The notes beneath the pieces are model-generated. The model searched no databases and had not been told where the DNA came from. It worked only from the letters and a program-made list of their open reading frames with translations. Of a stretch of 64,000 nt of DNA, positions 43,595 through 52,959 are shown piece after piece. Source of the DNA: Orobanche coerulescens (taxonomy: Eukaryota; Streptophyta; Magnoliopsida; Lamiales; Orobanchaceae); NCBI GenBank assembly GCA_033398695.1, contig CM065802.1:75812096-75876095 (forward strand), in the 5' to 3' direction. The translations under genes and the position numbers were made by a program. Each line of letters opens with the position of its first letter. The stretch's first letter is position 1.

Positions 43595-46500
43595 TGTAAT
43601 ACCCGGTTGTGAATTCATTTATTATCATTCAGTAATTGTCACTCAGAATTTTTTTCACTTAGTAATAATCATTCATCATTCATATTCAGTCAACTATGTT
43701 CACCATTCGGCGTATTTTGGGATCATCACTGTTTGAGATCGAGCCGAGATTATTGACATCATTATCATCATGTTTTAATTTTCAGTTTGAGAGGTAGCGC
43801 ACGCTACACATTCTGGTTAGCGCGCGCTAATGGGGTGCAGGTAACGCACGCTATGATTCAGTATTAGCGCACGCTAGCGCAAGTGAGGCAGACAGTCCAG
43901 AAGGTACTGGGCTGATTTGGGAAATTCGTAGCGCACGCTACGAGTGGTAAGTAGCGTACGCTAACTGGGCTGGTAACGCACGCTAAGTCACATTAGTAGC
44001 GCACGCTAACGCGTGCAAGGCAGAGGAGAGTAGGTCCTGGGATTTCAGTTTTTGAATATCAGACATCAGTTAGCGCACGCTAACAATCTGGGATAGCGCA
44101 CGCTATCGGTAAGGTGTTAGCGCATGCTACCAAGTCGTAGCGCACGCTAACGAGGCATTTCAGAGCTTGCTGGACTGCCCAGTAAACCGCTAGCGCACGC
44201 TAAATATCAGGTCATAGCGTGCGCTAAGCTGGGACAGTATAAATAAGACATTTCAGTCCAACCTTCGTCATTTCTTCATTTCTCAACCATTTCGGACGAG
44301 CTTGGGCGATTCGGAAAGGTCTTTTCGAGCTACAATCATCTAGCATCATCTTCAAGCTCCTAAGTTGGATTAATCATCATCTAATCAGTTTCATCACTCC
44401 AAATCAAGGTAATGATTCTTGGATCTAGAATTTCAGATCTTGGGTGTTTTGCTTTCGATCTCTTCGTGTTAAATCGATATTGTGTTGGAATATGTTAGAT
44501 ATGGATTATCTATTTTGGATACATGTATTTCTACGGATTCATTGGTGTAATTTTCGGAATTTGTGAATAATTGAGGAATTGTTCAAGAACCCTTACAGGT
44601 TGACTTTGGGTTTTTGGGGGTTTTCGACTAAATGTTGTTGAAATATCGATTTAAGTATTCCTATTGGATTATTGATGATATTCATGAGGTTTTGTTGGAT
44701 TGAATCATTCATTGGAAGTTGGTTTCGGATTTAATTGAGTTTTGGTTGTAAACAATTGGAGATTGTTTACAACGCGTTTGTTTTAATGCCCCAATGAGTT
44801 CGGGTATTGTTGTATCGACTTTTGAGTTAGTTGTGATCATGCTTGATTCGTGTATTAAGAGATTTGTTGGTATTTGTGTTGTTCAAGGTTGTTCGAGCGG
44901 CCGATAATTTCATTAAGGACGTTGATTGTGGAATTACCTTCTCGCCTTCGGTTTGAGGCAAGTTTTATACTTGTACTAGTCAATGAGATTAATGTCATCA
45001 TATATGTGTATGAATGTGTTGTATCATTCCGAGACTTAGTCTCTTCATGAATTCATCGATATTAAGAGATCGTTTGATACGATACCTTTCGGCAACTATG
45101 CCAAATATTTATTATTGTCCGTTAATGGCCGATTCAAGGCATTGTGATACTCGTTATTAATGTCATTGTCGATAGTCGGTTCGCAGTGTCGATGTATCGA
45201 TTGTTGTTAATATTGATGTCAATCTAAGACATCGTTCAGATCATCATTATTCATGTTGGGGTTGTCATTAAAACCGTATTGGTCGATTAAAGGCATTGGC
45301 GTATTTATTTCTCATCTTCGTCGTCGGTCACCGATTAAAGGTGCCGAGGCATCCTTCGTATCATTGTCATCGATTGGCCGTTCTCAGGCAAATCGAAATG
45401 TTCAATCATTCACCATATCATTGTTATCGATTGACCGTTCTAAGGCAATCGAGGTATTTAATCATTCATCGTATCATTCGTAGCGATTGGCCATTCTAAG
45501 CCAATCGAAGCGCTTAATCATTCATGGAATCATCCGCTGCATCATTGTTATCGGTTGGCCATCCTAAGGTAATCGAGGTGTTAAATGGGGACTGTCAAGG
45601 ACGGTGTCTATCCATGTGTTACTGTCATCGTGTTGGCCGACTCAAGGCAGCACATTATCATTCATTGTGATACGGCTTCGTGCCGTGGCTTCAGCCCTAA
45701 TTGTGATACGGCTTCGTGCCGTGGCTTCGGCCCTAATTGTGATACGGCTTCGTGCCGTGGCTTCGGCCCTAATTGTGATACGGCTTCGTGCCGTGGCTTC
45801 GGCCCTAATTGTGATACGGCTTCGTGCCGTGGCTTCGGCCCTAATCGATACTGACTTAAGTGTTTGGCTTCATGTGATTGTGATATTTTACAGCTTCGGC
45901 TGAGCGGCTCTCAAGCCTTTATTATTGTCCTGGTAATTTCATTGGAGCCTTCGGGCATTGTGATTCATAATTAATTCAGTCCTGGTTTGGTTCATGTCGT
46001 GTAATTCATTGTGGTATTCTGTGATTCGGATTCGCCGTTGGGCACTTATGTTCTAACCTGTCGAACAGGTATTAATAGTATGCCGTGGGCATAGTATTTC
46101 GCGAATGCTCGGTTCTTACCTTGGTTTGTGAGCATCTCGTATTATTATTATCATTGTACCGTTTCATTCTGCCTTTTGGATGCATATCATGTTATACATG
46201 TATTTGATGTTCATTATCTGGATGACTGACCCCGTGGGGGCGGAACATGTTTTCATGTTTTAGGTGATTGCGAGGAGAGAGTTGAGACACAGGGGCATGA
46301 CGATGGCGACGAGGCATTCGAGCGATACTAGCCCGAGTTGTTCATTGTCGGTCAGTCAGTTGGAGTGTACTCCGGTCTTGTCAGTTGTTGTTATGTTGTA
46401 TTACCCGAACAGATGTTCGTGGATGTTGTATTTCATTTTTGGCCATGTAGGCCACTTTTGTCGTTGAAATTCCTTATCGGAATATTGTGTCGGATGTCAT

Positions 46501-46623
46501 GGTAGGGACTATGATTTTTCCTTATTGTGTAATTTATTGTATTTTAGTCATGTTCGCCTGGTGGATCTCCTGGCATGGGGTCCACGGCACTGTAATAACC
46601 CAATAGGATTTGGGGGTGTTACA
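43595..46623 (+). repeat. 3' LTR of element C
   Basis: 3029 bp. The TAGCG array (about 43797-44228) and TATAAATA (44238-44245) match the 5' LTR. Many differences are CpG transitions inside the palindromes. Five clean 36-bp units at 45665-45844, against three in the 5' LTR. Confidence 0.92.
45665..45844 (+). repeat. 36-bp tandem repeat, five units (3' LTR of C)
   Basis: Unit TTGTGATACGGCTTCGTGCC plus GTGGCTTCGGCCCTAA. In frame it reads CDTASCRGFGPN, which produces a false open frame. Confidence 0.95.
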
Positions 46624-48239
46624 GCATATTCCTGTATATCTAGGCTTCTCCTTTATTGGTGAATATGTATTATCGGATTTCTTCGACCCTATTTTCTCTT
46701 GCAGCTCGCTGTCACGTCCCGAACCCGAGACATACACGGGCAAGGAGGCGGTTGGGAACTTCCATGGAGAATAACAGGGGTGCGTTCGGTGTCCTTTCTA
46801 TTTGGTGTCTTTATTCCGTTTTGAATGTTTCGCAATTGACGTTTTCTTAACATATTTTCTCTTCGCTGTGTCCTATGTAGGGCCGCCGGCTGCATACGTA
46901 TCGATGGGTCAGTGTGACCGGGCTTGCCGTCATTGCAAAGCATTGTTTTGGCTTGAGGAGAGAATTAAACATGGAAGTGTTCGATGTCCAGAATACCATC
47001 GCTGTTGTATGGGTGGTAGGGTCCGATTACGTCGCCAGCCTCAATACCCGCTTTATATAAGGCAGCTGTTAACGGATGCGCATTTTATGGCAAATATAAG
47101 AGCTTACAATTCGATGTTTGCTATGACTTCTCTGGGAGCAGACGTGGATGACTCGATTAACAGAGGGCACGGCCCTTACGTCTTGAAAATCTCAGGACAT
47201 ATTTATCATCGGATTGGTGGCCTTTGTCCGGCCGATGACAAGAACCCGCATTTTCTGCAGTTGTATATATTCGATACAGAAAGCGAGGTCAATAATCGGC
47301 TGCAGCATTTTGACAACGGCGGCAGAATATTGCGTCCGGATATTGTAGAAAATCTGATTCGTTTGCTAGATGATAACAATGAATTGGTTAGGATATTTAG
47401 AACCGCAAGGGACATGATAGCTGCTGGTAATGTTCCTGACTTCAAAATTAGATTGTTTGCAGTGACGGGGTCGCGGCAGCATGAGCTACCGGCTGGGGAT
47501 TCGATAGGTGCCATTGTTTATGAAGGAGGTCCCGATACGGGAACCGAATACGACGTCATTATTCGGAAGAAGGCTGGTGATCTGGAAAGGGTGAGCAAAC
47601 TGCATCCATGCTACATGTCATTACAATTTCCGCTGCTCTTTGTTTTTGGGGAAGATGGTTTCCATATTGGTTTACGATTATAGGATGTTAATACTCACAC
47701 GGTTGATGAGGATAAAAAGATGTCTATGAAGATGTACTATGCATATCAGCTTCATGAACGATTTCAGCAATATACTTTATTAACAAGGGCTGGGCGGTTG
47801 TTTCAACAGTATGTTGTTACCGCCTACTGTAGTATTGAACAGTATCGGTTGGATTTTATTCGGGAGCATCAAGACGACATCAGAAATGATTACCTCTCAG
47901 GTTTGTATGATGCCATTGCTCGAGGTGATCAAAATGGCTCCGACGTAGGAATGCGAACCATTCTTCCTGCATCGTTTGTTGGTAGTCCGCGTTATATGTA
48001 TAGTCACTATCTCGATGCTCTCGCCATTTGCCGGGTTCATAATAACCCTTCCTTCTTCATTACATTTACATGTAATGTCAGATGGCCAGACATATTGGAG
48101 TTTATGGAACAGTTTCCGGATGTTAGCGTGGCGGACAGACCGGATGTTGTTGATCGGGTATTTGAGCAAAAAATTCATCATTTGATCACGTATCTGCGTG
48201 ACGGGCGACCTTTTGGTCCGGTTGTAGCTGGTAAGTTGT

Positions 48240-49569
48240 TGTTTGTTGATTCTTTAGTCTAATACTCGCAAGCGCACGATTTGTTCGATGTAGATATGCG
48301 GTGCAAGGTCGATTCCACAGGGAGGACTATAATAGTGAAGTCAAATTATTCCTATCGTTTTGAACCAAATTATATTAAATTCTAACCTAGTCCCAAATAA
48401 TTTTATTTTTGAATGGTTATAATAATTGCATTAAATAACAGTAATTTTTAAGTAGATTTTAGATAAATTGATTTTAAATAATTTACTAGGGTTTAGAGTC
48501 AACCAATGTCTATTTAATATTTATTTTATATTTTAATTCGAAGAAATTCAGGGAATAGATTCTGAAATCAATCTCACTATTTCCCTATAGATTTGACAAT
48601 AATACAAAATTATAATTCAAATATAGATTTTTCTTCGCTTGAAAAATGTAATTTCTAAGCATTATATGTATCCAATTTAATGAAAAACAAATAATCAAAG
48701 AAATTAACTAATATCAATAATCACAAAGCAATGGGGAATTTATAACTATCAAAAATACGTGATATAATTGATGAAATAATATTCCCCTATTGAAGCGAAA
48801 ATCATAATCGTTAAAAATATTTATTTGGAATTATTATATAAATATTAATAATAATATAGACATGGTTTCATCATAACCCCAATAAAAGAAAATTACTCAC
48901 TCATAATAACAACACAAATAAATAAATATTTCATAATATTATTACTTAAATATAATTTTATTACACAATATTTTTATTTCTCACTCTTACAACAATATCT
49001 CTCTATTTTTTTTCCTTTTTTCTCCTCCCCAAACACTACACATTCATCCCCTATTTATACTACTTCAAAATCAATAAAATAATAATTTTTACAATTTTAA
49101 AATCCCACCACCTAATAATTCACGGCTGCCCATGAGGTGCTGATGTCATGGATGACATCAGCACAGAGTTGAAATTCTGGTCCAATCAGGTGTTGACACG
49201 TGGCACAATATGGTCCGTCTATTTAATTGTCCTTCGAACGGTCATAACTTCTTCATACGAACTCGGATTCGGATGATTTTTTTTTTAAAACGATCGTCTC
49301 GGCGAGACGAATAAAGTGAGACCAGTCGTGACTATATTTGAATTTTGTAAAAATATCGCCCTTGGACCAATTGATCTGTCTTGTACCGGTTGGTTAACCT
49401 GCAAAGATAATTAATTTCAATTAATTATCCAAAAATGACATAAAATTATAGAAAATTCTAACAAAATGAAATAATATAAATATATGGTAAAACGAATAAA
49501 TTATCACACAAAACACACAATTATATACATAAAATACTAATAAAAATATTACTCAAAATATACCAAACA
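48240..49569 (-). repeat. 3' LTR of element E
   Basis: 1330 bp, AT-rich. Minus-strand TATAAATA (49059-49052). Upstream of it is the inverted repeat GCTGATGTCAT-GG-ATGACATCAGC (49139-49162). Minus strand 49278-49239 carries a CCGAATCCGAGTTCG..TTATGACCGTT block, like that in A. The left limit is inferred from the terminal repeat only. Confidence 0.6.
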
Positions 49570-49584
49570 AATTCCCCCCCACTT

Positions 49585-51332
49585 ATGTTTTGCACGTCCT
49601 CGGGCAAATTTTATACCCGAGTTATAATACTCATATGCTGAAAAAATCATGACAAAACCAATATCAAGAGAGAACAAGTGATCATGACCCAAGTGAGATC
49701 AGAGAAAAATAGGATGCCGCACCAAATTCTAACAACTTCATTGAGAATCGAATGCAAAAAGATTCAATACCCTCACGGTGGATATCACTCTTCACTCAAG
49801 TGTATATACGAGATATTCGAGAAGAGTTCACTCATATCAAAGCATAATGTGTCATTACCATATGCTTGGTCAAAAATCAAATCTCCACTACTTAAAAATA
49901 AACTCATGCATAAATCAAAAGATCTTTCTTTTGGTTGTAACGTGGCTTTGGGTATGGGTAGGATAAAGGAAAAATTATGAAGTTTGCTAGTCAAGATCAA
50001 TTGTGAATTTAGATGCATAACAAATCCTACAAATAACAATCAACACCCCCATTCAGTAATGAAAACTCTCAAACCATCATCCCCAAGTTATTCTGTACAT
50101 GGTAATTGAATATTCATCTGGTAAGGTCATACTCTTGTGTAAGAAAAAGCATGCAATGGATCTTCTGGAAGGAATTATGTATCACTCAAGAGATAGTTCA
50201 AGTGCTATTTTATGTATATATAGTGATGATTTTCGCACTTGACCTCCCGCTTTTTCTTTGTTTCTTTTTTTTTTTTGAGGCCTTTTTTTTGGCCCTTATT
50301 TATATTTTTTATTCGGTTCAATACTCCAATGTACTTCACACCCTTTCACTTTCAACAAAAGCTCTTAATCTCCACAATACTCTTATGAACATCGGCCCCT
50401 ATTTGTCACACATCTAGTTCACAATTAAATCTTTGACTAGAGGTGCAAATGGATGAGTCATCAACAAGAATGGATAATGGCTAAAGTAATGTGTTTGATC
50501 AAAGAAATAGGCTCAGGCTCAATGGGGCTTCTAAGGATAAAATGTAATGGGTGGGAAAATATAAGCCAACAAGGGGTTAATCCTAATTGCTTTTATCATC
50601 TTAATGCAAGAGTTTATGAATGTAGTCTCGAAATGTATAAATGAGCAAGTTCTAGAATGAACACAATATGTTTGACCACATAACAAAAGATATAGAGCGT
50701 ATATATAAGGATTTCTCTAAGGCTCAAAACTCACAAAAAGGTGTTGTGTACTGAATCCCATACACCTTCATCCAAATCCATTATCAAAACCAGTGAAACA
50801 TCCCAAAAATGACTTTTTCACTAACGTTTTCTCAAGAAAATGGTGCCGTGATTTTCAACATTTTTTATTTAATATTGCATATATATATATATATATATGT
50901 ATAGATATAGATATAGATATACACCTTCCCCCACACTTAATGATAAATAATATCCTTATTGTGTAAAAAAAAATAATGGAGTAAGGGTTTAAATAAGGCT
51001 TCCCTGTTTATGAAAGACGACGCTTCGCTCAAGACTTTTTTTTGGGATCTGCAAGAAATAAGTGTGGCAAAACAACAAAAGAAAATATATACCCGGAAGT
51101 ATAACACAAACAACCTAGATGCGCTTCAAGAGAGTCCGAAGAGTCGCCTTACGCTGCCATCAATGCTTTTATTTAAAACAAACAGAAAAGTACAGTAATA
51201 GAAATAACAATACATAAATCGTGGATAGATGCGTGTCAAGAGATCGAAAAGAAAACTCCTTAAGCTGCCATCATTTTCACGATTTTTACACTTGCTAAAA
51301 AGTAACAACAACAAGAGGGATGAAGTGGGATA
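49585..51332 (-). other. 3' noncoding region of element E
   Basis: About 1.75 kb without coding signal. (TA)n and (GATATA)n microsatellite at about 50876-50922. Two similar GATGCG..CAAGAGA..GCTGCCATCA blocks near 51118 and 51229, the second sharing GATGCGTGTCAAGAGA with the Cys-rich ORF (near 52446). Confidence 0.5.
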
Positions 51333-51988
51333 TCAGAGGGAAAGGAATGTATCAATTTTGCGTTTCCGCACAGTGAAATCTTCCATCCAAACAATATTAG
51401 CTAGAGCTGGGTCTGGTTCAGGAACAAATGCAATAAGTTTTTTGATCAGCTCTTCTGGTGTTGTTGCAACAACTATGATTCGTTTAGCACGCTCAGAAAT
51501 AAAACCTTTTTCAGAAGAGTAGTTGATGAAAGATAGTAAACCATCGAAGAAACCATTGACATTTAGCAGACCTATTGGTTTCGTATGAACATTTAGCTGG
51601 GCTCTGGTAACCACATGAAAAAACTCCTCAAGAGTGTCAAAACCACCGGGAAGGGTGATAAAGGCATCAGCATTATTATCATATGAGTTATGCGGTCTTG
51701 CATATTCACAGCTCTGAACTCATCTCCAATGGTTGCTCCAGTGATTTTACTTTCAGCCAGAGGTTTTGGAATGATTCCCAACACTTTTACTCCTTCCATA
51801 TAGGCAGAAGCAGCAGCACGTCCCATTAATCCTAGACTTCCTCCTCCGTAAACTACATGAATGCATTTTTGTCCTAAGGTACGACCCAAGTTGTGGGCTG
51901 CTTCAGTAAAGCAAGCCTCTTTCCCATGACTAGCTCCACCAAAAATGCACATGGAGTTAAATCTTTTTGTGGAAGATGATGATTCCAT
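51333..51988 (-). pseudogene. LOG-like cytokinin riboside 5'-monophosphate phosphoribohydrolase, one frameshift
   Basis: ATG at 51988 begins MESSSSTKRFNSMCIFGGAS. LOG landmarks follow in order: GKEACFTEAAHNLGR, VVYGGGSLGLMG, VLGIIPKPL, a GDEFRAVNMQDR equivalent of the conserved Met/Arg helix, LPGGFDTLEE, NVHTKPIGLLNVNGFFDGLLSF and the EGFIS-type segment. The span is 656 bases, one short of 219 codons. The frame changes near 51680-51690, just before LPGG, so one base is missing. Usual LOG length is 210-225 residues. The catalytic PGGxGTxxE reads PGGFDTLEE, with Asp for Gly. No intron interrupts it, whereas plant LOG genes have several. TATCTATAAATA on the minus strand near 52083-52072 could be its own promoter. 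It lies within element E, same strand as pol. It may belong to a divergent LOG-like group rather than active LOG. Confidence 0.8.
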
Positions 51989-52365
51989 TTTTTTGAAAAG
52001 AAAAATACTTAGAGAGAAAATGAAAAGAATACAAGTTTGAGGGATGCAAAAAAGAAACAACCGCAATATTTATTTATAGATACAAAATAAAGTAAAAAGA
52101 TTTATCAAATCTGTGACCGCGTTAATTGCGCTTCAACTACTCAATAGAATAATGAATGCATTTATTGCGTATCACATTTTTTATTCAGAAAATCTAAAAA
52201 AAAAAGACAAAAAGTAAAGATACTCACGTTTATGTACAGTAGTTGTGATTGTGGCTCACATCTTCCTCTGATTTTACGTTCAGAAACGGCTTAAACGCCT
52301 TCTATGAGTCGGGGGTCACATCCCATCCAATTTTCTTATAAATTGGCAAACAGGGTCTTTTAACG

Positions 52366-52785
52366 TCAGATCCCGAGACGTTGTTCATATTCTGGTTTGA
52401 ATTTATTCCACAAACATTGAATCCCGTAATGTACGAGTCCACTAGGATGCGTGTCAAGAGAAATTTTGATATCATCTAAATTCTCCTTATTCAGACCATC
52501 CTTGATGAACTGAATTTTATCTTCTCTATTTGTGGAAGGAATTCCTAAAGATCGACATCTTGAATCACAGTTCCACCTAGCACATTTGTAGCAAACGATG
52601 ATTTTCTTTGCTCGTCGTTTCTTGGCATATGAACTTTTTCCAAGCCCTGGTAAAAATCTAGTTGGTGTTTCCGTGAATTCACCCGCTATTCTCACTTTGG
52701 CTTCAATAATGAATCGAATATCAAAAGGTATGCCGTTATTCATAAGCAACCTCATTCTTTCAACTCTGGCTTGGTAAAGTTTCAA
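52366..52785 (-). CDS. Cys-rich ORF of element E, unknown function
   Basis: 139 codons starting MKLYQARVERMRLLMNNGIP, downstream of pol on the same strand, where Athila elements may carry an extra ORF. It has a basic KKRRAKK patch followed by four cysteines in CYKCARWNCDSRC (CX2CX4CX3C), then CRSLGIP and a C-terminal LDTHPSGLVHYG block. No signal peptide or membrane segment is visible, which argues against an envelope protein. The cysteine cluster after a basic patch suggests nucleic-acid or metal binding, an inference only. It is free of frame breaks although pol is not. 52786-52959 shows nothing. Confidence 0.5.
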   Translation of the reverse strand: MKLYQARVERMRLLMNNGIPFDIRFIIEAKVRIAGEFTETPTRFLPGLGKSSYAKKRRAKKIIVCYKCARWNCDSRCRSLGIPSTNREDKIQFIKDGLNKENLDDIKISLDTHPSGLVHYGIQCLWNKFKPEYEQRLGI

Positions 52786-52959
52786 AATGACTTTTTACTA
52801 AGAAAGGAAATCTTTTTCAATTGTTTTCAAAGTTTGTTCCATAATTAAAAATAAAATAAAAATATCTACAAAATCGGTTGTTGTGGGAAACGAAAAATCC
52901 GACTTTACTAGCCACGAGTACCGTTATCCGCCACTTGACCGGGCAAACACAATGGAGTA

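Larger units (their letters stand above)
29038..46623 (+). mobile_element. LTR element C: Ty3-type, gag only, with nested element B
   Basis: 5' LTR 29038-32074 and 3' LTR 43595-46623 start TGTAATACCC and end GGTGTTACA. Perfect TSD GCATA (29033-29037, 46624-46628). Primer site TGGTATCAGAGC at 32080-32091. Element B entered 33 bases after the LTR end. The interior without B is about 3.1 kb with gag and no pol, so C is non-autonomous. Inserted in an intron of the Helitron gene in the same orientation. Confidence 0.92.
27950..48239 (+). pseudogene. Helitron Rep/helicase gene, 5' half, broken by elements C and E
   Basis: The first likely ATG is at 27950, just after a TGTGTCAG acceptor. Exon 1 ends at 28376 (G|GTAATC), exon 2 starts at 28461 after TTCTGCAG, and further small exons run to about 29009. 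Element C lies in the next intron, whose acceptor TCTCTTGCAG is at 46704. The next exons are 46705 to about 46779 and 46881 to 48232. They encode the Helitron N-terminal domain: CRHCKALFWLEERI, CCMGGRVRL, NIRAYNSMFAMTSLGADVDD, GPYVLKISGHIYHRIGGLCP, QLYIFDTESEVNNRL, then SMKMYYAYQLHER, GRLFQQYVV, LPASFVGSPRYM and FFITFTCN. An in-frame TAG at 47681-47683 breaks it. The HUH and helicase motifs are not in the window; element E cuts the gene after GPVVA. No Helitron TC or CTRR terminus was found. Confidence 0.85.

Noticed and set aside
52366..52785. Envelope gene of an Athila element
   Set aside because: No signal peptide, membrane segment or coiled coil can be seen.
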